Assembly: GCA_964023205.1 (NCBI GenBank)
Contig: OZ026841.1
Location: 27,690,399-27,754,398 of the forward strand
From: Lutraria lutraria
Taxonomy: Eukaryota; Mollusca; Bivalvia; Venerida; Mactridae
Direction of reading: 5' to 3'
DNA: 64,000 nucleotides
Shown here: positions 1-11,573 of the stretch, piece by piece
Layout of the letters: every line of letters begins with the position of its first letter
Numbering within the stretch: the stretch's first letter is position 1
Made by a program: the position numbers and the translations under genes
Notes under the pieces: generated by a model
Databases searched by the model: none
Told to the model about the DNA's origin: nothing
What the model saw: the letters and a program-made list of their open reading frames with translations, nothing else

Positions 1-418
1 ACCATCATAGGAAACAAATATACTTTCATTAATAAAAAATAATCATGCAAAAGAAAGTTATTATTTGGTACAGTAAGAAATTGTTGGTCTGGCAAAATTT
101 GAGCCTTCACAATGTCGGGTTGTTGAAAAAATTATTTGTGAAGATTGTAAGGATAACGTTTTGATTGATCCGTGAAATGGAATATCATTACATTTCTTTA
201 AATGCCCATGCTATTGATTGGTAAAGTAACTATGATTGGAATACTCTTCTAATATTGGCAAAGGGTCATAAGAATCATTAAAAGACTAGAATTTAATTCA
301 ATTTGTACAATATATTTGGAAGGTGCCGAGATAAGTGCCTAGTTTGTAGAGCTTTTAACAATAATGGATGAAATTGCATTGTCTTTTTCTCTTATTTTTA
401 ATTCTTATCTTGTTTTAG
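1..418. other. No gene seen
   Basis: AT-rich non-coding sequence. I see no convincing exon, repeat terminus or RNA gene here. It ends in a pyrimidine-rich acceptor-like stretch just before position 419. Confidence 0.5.
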
Positions 419-467
419 GGTCAAGAAAGGCCTTAAATTGAGCAGGTGGAGAACCTGCATGCCTGTA
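419..467 (+). CDS. Candidate internal exon, product unknown
   Basis: A strong acceptor-like stretch (ttatcttgttttag) ends at 418 and a GTAAGT donor starts at 468. Between them one frame is open: one leading base, then 16 codons beginning VKKGLKLSRW and ending RTCMPV, finishing in phase 0. It is basic and contains one Cys. No neighbouring exon was found to join it, so it may be a chance splice-site pair. It is the only plus-strand exon candidate at this end of the window. Confidence 0.25.
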
Positions 468-872
468 GTAAGTCCTCATCCTGATCAATCGTACCTGAAA
501 AAGATAGAAGCATACTTCAGTTGTGCTAGCAAGAGGATTGTACAACAAAAGAGCGACCAGACCAACCTGACCATACAACGACATCAACACAAAAAACAAG
601 TGATCTGCTGTGCAATTATTCATGTCTTGATATTCTGAATTATTAAAAAAACGTCCGGAAAAATACACAAACTATGTAGAAAAATCAATTGACAAAGGAC
701 ATGCATTTTAATTTAATGGATATATTTTTAATCATGAAGTTAAAAAAGTTGGGAATAGAACCTTATGACTATTTGTGGTATAAAAAAAGTTTGTGTTATT
801 TGAATTTTATTACTCAGTGGTTTTTGTTCAGTAGAAGATATTGATATTTTTTTAATGTCATGACTTAGGTGA
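468..872. other. No gene seen
   Basis: AT-rich sequence with short overlapping frames on both strands that look like chance. No splice-flanked frame was found. Confidence 0.5.
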
Positions 873-1005
873 CAGTCAAACCTGTGTTAGTGGTCACCAG
901 TCTGTGATTAAAGGCCATTTGTTCTTAAACAGTACCTGATTAATCAGAACAAAAATACCTCTAAATAAAGACCACAGGTCAATAAAGGCCTTTGTTCACA
1001 GGTAT
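873..1005. repeat. P1 family MITE-like repeat, copy 1
   Basis: Begins CAGTCAAACCTGTGTTAGTG and contains two internal copies of the GGTCACC / AATAAAGGCC type words in opposite senses, ending near ACAGGTATTTAATG. The same arrangement recurs at 9.25, 10.1, 11.5 and 36.1 kb, so it is a dispersed family. No coding capacity is seen. Confidence 0.6.
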
Positions 1006-1422
1006 TTAATGAAATATTTTGTTTGATTCTGCAACCTTCTAGTTTCTAAACTCAGAACCATTTGCCATAACAGTTATGCTAAATTATTGTATGCATAATA
1101 GTAACATAAAATGTATGGTATGTTGCTATAAGCAATCTTGTAAGAACAGTACTAATATCATCATAACTAGGTCAGATTTTAATCTAGATAATTTTATATC
1201 TTTGTGTTAGATTTAATTACCCTAAATAAATCTTTGTTAAATTTTGACTTTGACAAGCTTTGATGTAATTATTAAGTGTTAGACATACAATACCCATAGT
1301 AGCATCAGAGAAAATTTTATCAATGAAAAATTAATAATGTATTATTGAATATTTATTTCTATACTTAATATGATGGAAGTTGTCTAAAAACATGGAATTT
1401 GAAACACAGGAATGGACATTCT

Positions 1423-1700
1423 TCATATAATGTAGTGTTCTATTTGAGATCATATGACTATACCCCAGCAGAGCTATTCTTATATTTGTTAGAAGACACT
1501 TTTCAATACTTTACCGTCATATAATGTAGTGTTCTATTTGAGATCATATGACTATACCCCAGCAGAGCTATTCTTATATTTGTTAGAAGACACTTCAACA
1601 TTTTACCTTCATATAATGTAGTGTTCTATTTCAGATCATATGACTATACCCCAGCAGAGCTATTCTTATATTTGTTAGAAGACACTTTTCAATACTTTAA
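1423..1700. repeat. Three tandem copies of a 92-94 bp unit
   Basis: Units start at 1423, 1517 and 1609, each beginning TCATATAATGTAGTGTTC and containing CCCCAGCAGAGC. Copies differ by single bases and a 2-bp indel near the junctions. This is a short minisatellite with no open frame. The close similarity suggests recent amplification. Confidence 0.9.
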
Positions 1701-1769
1701 TTACTTCTCAACAAAAACTTTCATAAAATATATTTATTTGATTTATTCAAAATTTATAGTATTTATTTA

Positions 1770-2545
1770 TTAGCTCACCAGAGCACAAAGTGTTCATGCT
1801 GAGCTATTGCATGGGTGCCTGCCCAGTGTTGTGCATTGTCAACAATTTGCTTCATATGAAATCTCCTCCCAAACTGCTGGGCCAATTTTGCTAATATTTG
1901 GCAGGAAAGTTCCTGGCATGAAGCTCTTGAAAAGAGGGTCAAAGAATTCAATTTCATGCAGAAATTTGGTTGTCATGGCAATGGAAATAAAAATCTTTGA
2001 AATCTTTTTTGTCCAAAACTGCTAAGGCTAAAATATTTGGCATGAAATTGTGTCTAGTGGACCTCCATAGTTCAAAGTATGGCCATGGGGTCAAAATTGG
2101 CCCCGCCCTTGGGGCCTCGGGTTTCCCTTATTTGAATATGGAAAAAAATAAATCTTCTCTGAAACCATAAAGGCTAAAGTTAATATATTTGGCATGAAAC
2201 ATTGTGTAGTAGACCTCTACCAAGATTGTTATTATGGCCCTGGGGTCAAAGAAAGCCAGCCCCTGGGGTTATGGGTTTAAAGTAAAAACTGCAAAAATCG
2301 TCCTCTTCAAAACCGCAAAATGTAGAGGTCAGGTATATGGCGTGAAACATTGTGTAGTAGACTTCTGCCACGATTGTTCAAATTATGGCCCTTAGGTCAA
2401 AATTAGTCCAATCTGGGGGGTCATGGGCTTTCCGTATATGCATATGGTATTTTTTTAAAAGTCTTCCTCACTGAAACTGCAAAGGCCAGAACTTATGGTA
2501 TGAAATATTTCGGGGTGAAACCATATCTAGTAGCAGGGTTCTAGC
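1770..2545 (+). repeat. R1 family element, partial copy
   Basis: Starts TTAGCTCACCAGAGCACAAA, the start shared with the element at 2.9 kb. The body holds diverged tandem sub-repeats of the kind ATATTTGGCATGAAA... GACCTCTACCAAG... GGGTCAAAATTGGCC, with a period of about 150 bp. It loses similarity near 2545 without the CATCATGGCCCTCTTG end, so it is 3' truncated. It is non-coding. Confidence 0.75.
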
Positions 2546-2626
2546 CAGGATTTTTTTAAGGCATGTTGCAAATACAAATTTGAGTCACCCGTGAGCGGTA
2601 CGGTGTATGACTGAATGTGTACAAGT

Positions 2627-2640
2627 GGGGGGGGGGGGGG
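2627..2640. repeat. Poly-G run of 14
   Basis: Homopolymer of 14 G. Its length is likely to be unreliable in an assembly. Confidence 0.9.
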
Positions 2641-2931
2641 TAAGTCCAACAACTTAAGTGGTTCATATTTTAGTGAATTTTAAAGTCAAAAGACAGAACT
2701 GTTAAAAAGTGTTATAAATATATAACATATCATACACAAATCAATAGGAATTAAGATACATGTATCAGTTTTGCATGTCCAAATAAATCATTTGTGTGAA
2801 TCCGAGGCGCCATGGTTTTGACAGGATGCTCTTTTTATGGAAGTACATGGAATGTCAACCCATACTGCTCTATCAGGCACGCACTTCTTAGGTCTCCTTT
2901 GATAGTACATGTGGTGTTTCCCTATCTAACA

Positions 2932-4504
2932 TTTTTAGCTCACCAGAGCAGGAATGTGCTCAGGGTGAGCTTTTGTGATCACCCTGCGTCCATCGTGCGT
3001 CGTTACGTGGCGTCCATGTTTACTTAAAACAACATCTCCTCCTACACCGCTATGCTGGTTGCAACCAAACTTTGCTGGAATGATCCTTGGGTGGTCAAAA
3101 AATTAAATTTCATTAAAAACTCTGGTTGCTATATGGCAACAAATAGAAAAAACTTAAAAAATCTTCTTGTCCGAAACCACAGGGCCTAGAGCTGAGATAT
3201 TTGGTATGTAGCATTGTCTAATGGAACTCTACAAAGTTTGTTCAAATTTTTCCCCTGGGGTCAAAATTGGCTCCGCCCCGGGGGTAACTTGATTTTACAT
3301 AGACTTATATAGGAAATTTAAAAAATCTTCTTGTCAAAAACTACAATGCCTAGAGCTTTGATATTTGGTGTGTAGCATAGTCTAGTGGACCTCTACCAAG
3401 TTTGTACAAATTATTGCCCTAGGGTCAAAATTGGCCCCGCCCCGGGGGTCACTTGATTTATATAGACTTATATAAGAAAATTTAAAAAATCTTCTTCTCC
3501 GAAACCACAAGGCCTAGAGCTAAGATATTTGGTATGTAGCATTGTCTAGTGGACCTCTACCAAGTTGTTCAAATTATTGCCCTAGGTTCAAAATTGGCCC
3601 CGCCCCGGGGGTCACTTGATTTATATAGACTTATATAGGAAAATTTAAAAAATCTTCTCCGAAACCACAAGGCCTAGAGCTAAGATATTTGGTATGTAGC
3701 ATTATCTAGTGGACCTCTACCAAGTTTGTTCAAATTATTGCCCTAGGGTCAAAATTGGGCCTGCCCTGGGGTTTATTCTATTTTATATAGGAAAATTTAA
3801 AAAATCTTCTCCAAAACCACAAGGCCTAGAGCTAAGATATTTGGTATGTAGCATTGTCTAGTGGACCTCTACCAAGTTTGTTCAAATTATTGCACTAGGG
3901 TCAAAATTGGCCCCGCCCTGGGGGGCACTTGATTTATATAGACTTATATAGTAAAATTTAAAAAATCTTCTTCTCCGAAACCACAAGGCCTAGAGCTAAG
4001 ATATTTGGTATGTAGCATTATTTAGTGGACCTCTACCAAGTTTGTTCAAATTATTGCCCTAGGGTCAAAATTGGCCCTGCCCTGGAGTTTATTCTATTTT
4101 ATATAGGAAAATTTTAAAAATCTTCTCCGAAACCACAAGGCCTAGAGCTAAGATATTTGGTATGTAGCATTGTCTAGTGGACCTCTACCAAGTTTGTTCA
4201 AATTATTGCCCTAGGGTCAAAATTGGCCCCGCCCTGGGGGTCACTTGATTTATATAGACTTATATAGTAAAATTTAAAAAATCTTCTTCTCCGAAACCAC
4301 AAGGCCTAGAGCTAAGATATTTGGTATCTAGCTTTGTCTAATAGACCTCTTTTAAATCTGTTCATATAATGGCCATGGGATAAAAAACGGCCCAGATGGG
4401 TATCTTGATCTTACTTGGACTCGTATAGAAAACTTCAACAATGTTAATCTCCAAATGACCTTTTCTCCTGGTGAGCATTTATAGGGCCATCATGGCCCTC
4501 TTGT
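2932..4504 (+). repeat. R1 family element, apparently full length
   Basis: Runs from TTTTTAGCTCACCAGAGC to GGGCCATCATGGCCCTCTTG. The first 45 bases fold on themselves (CTCACCAGAGC... GTGCTCAGGGTGAGC). From about 3150 to 4390 it consists of some eight or nine tandem sub-repeats of roughly 110-150 bp carrying GGCCTAGAGCTAAGATATTTGG, GTGGACCTCTACCAAG and GGGGTCACTTGATTTATATA. The opposite-strand copy at 21.9-23.3 kb has the same ends and body. There is no protein-coding frame. I read it as a non-autonomous mobile element whose mobilising enzyme is unknown. Confidence 0.8.
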
Positions 4505-5470
4505 TTAACCGGAAGTAGTTATACTCACTCCTTTATGACATCAGATCGTATAAGTTAAACTTGAATCATTTTTTTAAAGTCCTAGGGATATCAACTGCCT
4601 GTAACTTCTGTTAAAATTTAATAGATAATGATATATTTAAGTTACCGTTTTCCGAAACTAACATCCACAGAAACGTATGTTTCCATTTAGGATCTAAAGA
4701 TTGGATTATGTCAAGATCGGCGTTGCGGATTTCTGATCAGAACTCACATCATGAATGTTATTCCATCGACTCATATGAGTCACATTTCGTTTTTAATGCT
4801 CAAAGATTCCTCGGTGATCGATTTGCTAACGCGTATTTTTTTATATCCTCGTCTTTCGTATAGATATACGTGCATTAAAAATGTTCAGTCTTAATTTCAC
4901 GGTTATGTCGCATGATATCAGTAATTATTATTTGCACATCGATACTGTAGATCTATGCATTTTTCGTCGTTGTTAAATATAAATCATTCGCAGAGGCATA
5001 GTAATCATATGTTGCCCAAGAAACGTGTAATCTAGATACACACGATACGTCATCAGCAATGAATTTCATTCCGAAATAAGTTGCTATCACCGAATGACGT
5101 CACTAACAGTGGAATGTGTCAATTTATATTGAGGCAACTGCATAACGGGTTGAAAACAAAATTGTCATTTTAAGATTATTGTGTGTGTACCACAGGTATC
5201 GTTGATATTTTTAACTTTATGCGAAATATGCATGGCAAGCGACACTCCGCTGACTGCATATAAATAAGAGCTGCATAAATTGTGTAAACTTTAAGAATCA
5301 TAATTATGATAGCTACTCGTGAAAAACAATGCGGCGAAAATCAACATCTTCAAACGGCGCAATTCTGGATGTTTAGTGAAAGTGTGCATGCGATAATTAT
5401 AAGAAAATCTTGTCAACACTCTTGCTTATACTTTCACGGTCATAACATCGAGTATTTAGATGAATCTCTA
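4505..5470. other. No gene seen
   Basis: Non-repetitive AT-rich sequence with scattered CGT and CGA words and slightly less A/T skew than its surroundings. No splice-flanked frame and no repeat termini were recognised. Confidence 0.5.
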
Positions 5471-6846
5471 CCAATATTGATCGAATTAAGGCTCATGGGT
5501 CAAAATTGGCCTTGCCCTGGGGTTATGGGGTTTTCCTATATGCATGTTGTAAAAACTTCAAAAATCTCCTCTGAAACCACAAAGGCTAGAGCTTAGATAT
5601 TTGGCATGAAACATCGTGTGGTGGATCTTCACCAAGATTATTCAAATTATGGCCCTAGGGTCAAAGTAGGTCCTGCCCAGGGGGATTATGGCTTTTTCCC
5701 AATAAGTAAAATCTTCCTGATCAAGAATTTCTTTTTTAATTTTCTTTAATTCATCCAGTCTTGATGATTAGGCTCTCCTAGTTAAATATTGATTTGAAAG
5801 AAGTTGCAATGATATGGATCTCAGAAGTTGAGATAATTAAAAAGCTATACCCCTTATATGGAAAATTGAAATCAGTTCTCTTCACTCAACGAAAACTTCA
5901 GTTAAAACAAATATAAATGTATGCCTAGAAAGTTTTGATAAACTGAATAAAAGTAAAGATTATTATACAGAACTAATTAAAAGGAATAAGGAAACACATA
6001 TCTTCACAACTATTGGGAACATAGCTTTAAAAAAGACAATTATTTGGCATAGTGTCTATCACTTTTTACATAAAACTGTTATTGATACAAAAGTAAAACA
6101 CTTAAAATACAAAATATTAAGCAACATTATTGCTACAAACGAGAATCTCCATAAATTGAAAATACTGGATTCCCCCAATTGTTACTACTGCGGCCAAATT
6201 GAAAATTACAATCATTTCTTCCTAACATGTCCGTACTAAACATCCTTTTGGACAAAAATGAATGAACTATTTTCAAATATAGAAATAAAAAACAAAATGA
6301 ACTCTCTAGATAATATTGTCATTGGACATAAAATAAAACACAGATATTACGAAACTATCAATTAATAATCATTCTAAGTCAAATTGAATACTGCATCTAT
6401 AAATCATATTTCAAAAGCGATAGAAGACGTAAATCAGTAAATCTTTTAAATACGTTATATAATCGACTTAGATATCCTAACAAGATGCTACAGTAATAAA
6501 CATTATCTTTTAAAACAATTCTGCGAGACACTAAAATCACAACTATAAACATTATACAACTACCCATTTATATGTACATGTATATGGAGCTATACTTTTC
6601 CCAATAATTTTCATCACTCATACGAAAATATATCTTTCTGTCTTTATTTTTCTGTATGCTTATTGTATGTTTTATTTACGCATCTTTCCACATTTCTTAT
6701 ATGTATTCAGCTGTAAACCACGTAATATAATATAAAATAAACGAAAAACCATCCGGTTTCACCAAAAAAAAAAAGTTGCAATAATATGAAAGAAGTGGCA
6801 GTCTTCATTTAAGATAAACGAGCAAAGGACCATCATGGCCCTCTTG
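5471..6846 (+). repeat. R1 family element split by a LINE insertion
   Basis: 5471-5816 carries diverged R1 body sequence (GGGTCAAAATTGGCC, GCTTAGATATTTGGCATGAA). 6773-6846 carries its end, finishing GGACCATCATGGCCCTCTTG. The segment between is a LINE 3' fragment with a target-site duplication. The 5' part of the R1 copy is missing or too diverged to see. Confidence 0.75.
5817..6772 (+). mobile_element. 5'-truncated LINE (3' end) nested in R1
   Basis: Open stretches encode the C-terminal part of a non-LTR retrotransposon polyprotein: a DTKVKHLKYKIL block about 6090-6125, then the zinc-knuckle-like CYYCGQIENYNHFFLTC (C-x2-C...H...C) ending in a TAA near 6238. The fragment closes with a run of A at 6762-6774. 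It is bounded by a 16-nt direct repeat (5801-5816 and 6773-6788, one mismatch), the target-site duplication expected of target-primed reverse transcription. The upstream frame is interrupted by stops and the 5' end is truncated, so it is dead on its own. Confidence 0.85.
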
Positions 6847-6907
6847 TATTAATATAGATCTATAATTTTACACATAATCTATTATTGTTGTGTAAGTCAG
6901 ACACAAG

Positions 6908-6985
6908 TACAGTACAACCTCTGCAGAGCGGCCCTCTGTAGAGCAACAACCTCTATAACAACACCTTCTGATATTTACTATAAAT
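6908..6985. repeat. R3 family MITE-like repeat, partial
   Basis: Begins AGTACAGTACAACCTCTGCA and contains CTCTGTAGAGCAACAACCTC, as do the full copies at 33.6 and 42.5 kb. The far end is missing, so it is truncated. Confidence 0.7.
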
Positions 6986-7177
6986 TTAACCTGGTTGTTT
7001 GTCAGAGTGAACTGTCCTGTTACGTTTGTAAGAAGACACTTGAAGAAAAACTTTTCAGTTGCACACCTTACAACAGATGTATGATTGCATATTTCTAATG
7101 ACCATTCAATATTTGATCAATTACACAGTTGCACATTCACTGTGAATGCGTTGTTCATGACCTACACATTGCATTTC

Positions 7178-8500
7178 TTTTTAGCTCACATGTCACAAAG
7201 TGACAAAGTGAGCTATTAGGATCACTCTCCGTCCGGCGTCGTGCGTCGTCAAACTTTTTGTTGTGACCACACTAGGGGCCACATTTTTGGCTCAATTTTA
7301 GCAAAACTGGGTCAAAACGTTAATATCAACAAAATCTCGGACGAGTTCGATATTGGGCCATTTGGGGTCAAAAACTAGGTCACCAGGGCCAAATAAGGGA
7401 AAACCTTGTGAACACTTTAGAAATCACTGTTTTGCATTTATCTTCATGAAACTTTGTCAGAATGTTTATTTTAATAATATGTAGGTCAAGTTTGATAATG
7501 GGTAATTTCTGTAGTAAAATTAGGTCACTAGGGCAAATTGCTGGAAAACCTTGTGAACACTCTAGAAGTCACTGTTTTGATTGGATGATCATGAAACCTT
7601 GTCAGAATGTTTGTCTTCATAATATCTTGGATGAGTTCGAACATGGGTCATCTTGGTCAAAAACTAGGTCGCTAGGTCAAATCTTATGAAAAACCATGTT
7701 AACACTGTAGATTTCACAGTTATTATTGGATCTTCACCAAACTTTGTCAAATCGTTTGTTTTAATGATATAACAGTCAAGTATAAATATGGGTCATCTGG
7801 GGTCAATAACTAGGTCAACAGGTCAAATCTTAGGAAAACTTTGTTAACACTGTAGATGTCACAGTTTTAATTGGATCTTCACCAAACCTTGTCAAAATGT
7901 TTTCACCAAACCTTGTCAAAATGTTTGCCTCAATGATATGTGGGTCAATGATGAACATGGGTCAGCCGGGTTCAAAAACTGGGTCACAAGGTCAAATCTT
8001 AGGTAAAAATCTTGTAAAAGCTCTAAATGTCATGGTTTTAATTGGATCTTCACCAAACCTTGTCAGAAGTTTGCCTCAATGATATGTGAGTCAAGGTTGA
8101 ACATATTCAGCCGGGGTCAAAAACTGGGTCACCAGGTCAAATCTTAGGTAAAAATCTTGTAAAAGCTCTTATTGTCATGGTTTAAATTGGATCTTGGCCA
8201 AACCTTGTCAGATTGTTTGTCTTAATGATATTAATGACAAGTTCAAATATGGGTCACCTAGGGTAAAAAACACAGGTCACAAGGTCAAATCTTAGGAAAA
8301 CCTTATTAACACTGTAGATGTCAAATTTTGATCGTATCTTCACCAAACCTAGTCAGGCTGTTTGTCTTAATGATATGTAAGACAAATTCGAACATGGGTC
8401 GTCTGGGGTCAAAAACTAGGTCACCGGTTCAAAACAATGTTTTAATGAGTGAACAGTGATTGTCATGTGAGCGATATAGGGCCATATTGGCCCTCTTGTT
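7178..8500 (+). repeat. R2 family element, full length
   Basis: Runs from TTTTTAGCTCACATGTCACA, with a short self-complementary start (GTCACAAAGTGAC), to GGGCCATATTGGCCCTCTTG. The body is a chain of about eight 130-150 bp sub-repeats with CTTCACCAAACCTTGTCA, GGGGTCAAAAACTAGGTCAC and AAATCTTAGGAAAAC. Two further copies lie in the opposite orientation at 17.4 and 27.7 kb. Short open frames inside are by-products of the periodic sequence; there is no transposase. Confidence 0.85.
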
Positions 8501-8576
8501 ATTGTTTGCAGTTCATTATCAATTTAGTTAGTATTATTATAACACTGTTTGAATAGTGATTTTCATTTCATGCAAT

Positions 8577-8626
8577 TGTATGTATGTATGTGTGTATGTA
8601 TGTATGTATGTATGTATGTATATATG
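8577..8626. repeat. TGTA microsatellite
   Basis: Tandem TGTA tetranucleotides with one TGTG interruption, ending in TATA. Confidence 0.9.
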
Positions 8627-8649
8627 AGGGGTGATCATTTAATTCTTTA

Positions 8650-8756
8650 TAATAGATACAGTACGCCTTGGACAAGTTGGTTGTTTATCTACGTGAACCA
8701 TCTTCTTACGTCTGTAAGAGGACACTTTTGTAGAAAAACTCGTACTGTATCTATTA
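8650..8756. repeat. Short inverted-repeat element
   Basis: Perfect 16-bp arms TAATAGATACAGTACG (8650-8665) and their complement (8741-8756) around a 75-nt centre. The outer flanks are also weakly complementary (TGATCATTTAA / TTAATGAACA). This looks like a small MITE or solo hairpin of a DNA transposon. No coding frame is seen. Confidence 0.7.
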
Positions 8757-9040
8757 CTTAATGAACATAAAAGGGAAAAAAGTACCATTAATTTCCGCTA
8801 AAAGACTTTCAAAAGCACGTGAAATCGATCACCATAGCAACGATAGTAAGCATGAATCTAGCATTTCTGATATGCTTGGTTGTCCACGAACTTAATGAAC
8901 GCCCCTCGTATATAGTTGTTTATATAGATATTCTGCTTACCGTATGTCCTACACTGATGCTTATGTTGTACACTGAACATATGATGCATTTATTTCTGAA
9001 CTTTCAATAACAACTGTGATATTCTACTTTATCCATATAT

Positions 9041-9070
9041 TATCTATCTATCTATATATATATATATATA
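9041..9070. repeat. TATC/TA microsatellite
   Basis: TATC tetranucleotides passing into (TA)n. Confidence 0.9.
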
Positions 9071-9252
9071 GTACACCAATCACTACCTCAGTAATGAGAT
9101 AATACTTATGTTGCTTGATTAGCTTATTTAATTAAAGGAATATTAATTAAGTAAGAAAGATTCAAAATTTGTAAAGTTGATCATTTTATCAACTAATTTC
9201 AAAGTCATTGTCACCGTTACTGAGTTAGGTACAAGAAATAGTGAAAATAATA

Positions 9253-9329
9253 TGTATAGTCAAAATGCCAACAAAGGTCCCCACTTGGGAAAGGCAAAGT
9301 GTGACCTTTATTGACAGGTTTATCTGTAT
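9253..9329. repeat. P1 family repeat, copy 2 (short)
   Basis: Begins AGTCAAAATGCC and ends TTATTGACAGGTTTATCTGT. Internal GACCTTTATTGACAGG matches other P1 copies. It is shorter than its relatives and internally deleted. Confidence 0.5.
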
Positions 9330-10133
9330 TCATATGTTCAGGAGAGATAAATTAGATATACCTGGTTCATATCATGGACTTTACTTCAAGACCAGACTGA
9401 CAGCAATGATATAATTTCTTAAGTAAAGAGCTATATCAGACTAATATCAAGATACGTATGGCAATAATTGAAAAAAAAGCCTTTCAGTGTTGTTACTGTC
9501 TTTTAATATATATATATATTGTATTAGATATGTGTTTTATAATTCTTACACTCTAAAAGTTGCAATAAATTCATATCAGTTCTACTATATTATTTGTACC
9601 TTCTTTATTTGCAAATTCTATGAATAACCTCCATAGTTTTGTATCAGCTGATGCCATTAACTATAATTAAAGCGTTCTTGACCAGCATCAAGCCTGTCCA
9701 AAAGTATCGTTCAAACAGTATCACTAAACGACGGATATGGCCCATATGGATATTTGTGGATATGACTCAGCAGTATGACCAACGGCCCTCATACTTGGCC
9801 AGTAGATGATCCTTATTGATTTTAGAGTCAAATATCAAGGTCATAATGACTGTTAGCGAGAATGATCAATATTAAATCTTCACTGTAAAAAATCATACTT
9901 TAAAAGAGCATTGGCCTTGTTCAGTAGATTGCCACTATTGATAACAGTAACACAAACAATACTTCTTCATTAGTCATTACATCACTTTTCAGTGTCGCCT
10001 TTGATGCTTTTTCATCAATGCTTGTACTTAGTTTTGACTTAATTGCATGCTGTATTTAAAAAGTAAAAAAAACAGTGTCCTGGAATTTTTGGATTACTCT
10101 TCGTACATTTAAGAACAGTATCATCTCAGAGAC

Positions 10134-10295
10134 ATACAGCCAAACCTGCCTTTTGTTGGATGTCGTTTTGTTTCTAATAATCAGAGACTGTATATGTCTC
10201 TGTAATAATCAAAGACATTTTTGTAACAATGGCATTTATACACAGGGTGGCCTTTATTTGGAGGTGACCACTGACACATGTTTGACTGTATGTAG
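10134..10295. repeat. P1 family repeat, copy 3
   Basis: Imperfect terminal inverted repeats CATACAGCCAAACCTG and CATGTTTGACTGTATG. Internal GGTGGCCTTTATTTGGAGGTG is P1-like. Confidence 0.6.
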
Positions 10296-11468
10296 ATAAT
10301 TTTGACTTACATTAGGGAGATAACAAAATTAATGCAGCATTGTGTTTAACAAAGGGTTGCAAAACCTTGACCAAACACTATTTGATAAGTAGAAGATTTG
10401 TTATACGGCTTCATGAGGGAGATAACAAAAGTAGCCTTGTGTGTACTTTCAAAAATGGTTGCCAAACATTGACCAAACGTTGTATGGTATACAGGCGAAT
10501 TTTTTAATATTATGTTATATAGAATTGTTATTCCAATGTTGAAAAGTACAACTGAAATGCAACAAAGTAATAATTCCTAAGTTATTAGTAATCGATTTTG
10601 GCACATTCATTTATTTAACAAAGAGACAAATATAAGTCAAGACAGTGGTCTTCACTTGCAGAGTTTTACTTCTGTATCGTCAGATGTTTAGGATACGAGA
10701 ATTTGTATAACCCAGTAGCACTTAAATCATGACAAACATGAAGTTTGTAAATAGTTGGGTGTAATCGTGGAAATTCATTGATGGATAACACTTATAGTAT
10801 GGGAAATGTGATTTTCGAGTTCAACAAACGACATGTCGTTTGGGTATAGTAACGACTCATCACAATGTAATAAATGATTAGAATATGATAGTACATGGAC
10901 ATGTATTTTGAACAAATGAATACCTAGTTTCCACTAAGATCCTCCAAATTAGGGTTAATAGAACTTTTTTCAAATATATGTATTTTCGTTCCGAGATATA
11001 ATTTAATCATACGATAACAGAAATACAGTCCAGAAAAAATAGACTAGCGGAAACTATTAACTTTACACTTAATTAATGATAATGCAGGCGGTTTGTGCTT
11101 ATGGTCGTGTAATACTTCGACTGTCACAACTGGAATTAGTGTGTAGCTGATTAGGTGTGTGTCAATTAAATTTTACACACAGCAAGATGCTCAATATTAG
11201 GTTCAACGTACATGTTTTTACAAGCAACTTCTACAAAGTACATCCTACAATGTGCTTCATAAATTATGCCAATTCTTAAAATCGTTTACAGTCATATAAA
11301 AAAGACGATACTATGTTAAATGAATATGTATTCATTTGTCTTTACCCGAAAAAAACCTTTAGCTATGCACGTGACATTCATTCTATACGGAGAATGTCTA
11401 CTCTGGTATTGAGTTTACAATAATTTTCATAGATCTTTAGTTTTGTACCTAATCTGCCTGCTCAATAT
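10296..11468. other. No gene seen
   Basis: Non-coding AT-rich sequence. Two similar 40-50 bp stretches (GGGAGATAACAAAA... TTGACCAAAC, near 10315 and 10410) form a weak direct repeat. Nothing else is supportable. Confidence 0.5.
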
Positions 11469-11573
11469 ATAGTTAAACCTGTGTGTATGGCCACCTCCAA
11501 ATAAAGGTCACCTGTCAATAAAGACCATATCGTGTATTTCCGAAGGATGTTCTTTTTCGACAGGTTTGACTGT
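11469..11573. repeat. P1 family repeat, copy 4
   Basis: TTAAACCTGTGTGTATGGCC at one end and GACAGGTTTGACTGTAC at the other give clear imperfect terminal inverted repeats. The interior is AAATAAAGGTCACCTGTCAA. Confidence 0.7.

Noticed and set aside
7462..8082. Open frames in the R2 element (for example MFILIICRSSLIMG...)
   Set aside because: The same frames recur in each R2 copy because the sub-repeat length keeps them open; there are no starts, splice sites or domains.
8819..9010. 63-codon hydrophobic frame (MKSITIATIVSMNLAFLI...)
   Set aside because: Single membrane-like frame in AT-rich DNA without homologue, splice sites or neighbours; chance is the better explanation.
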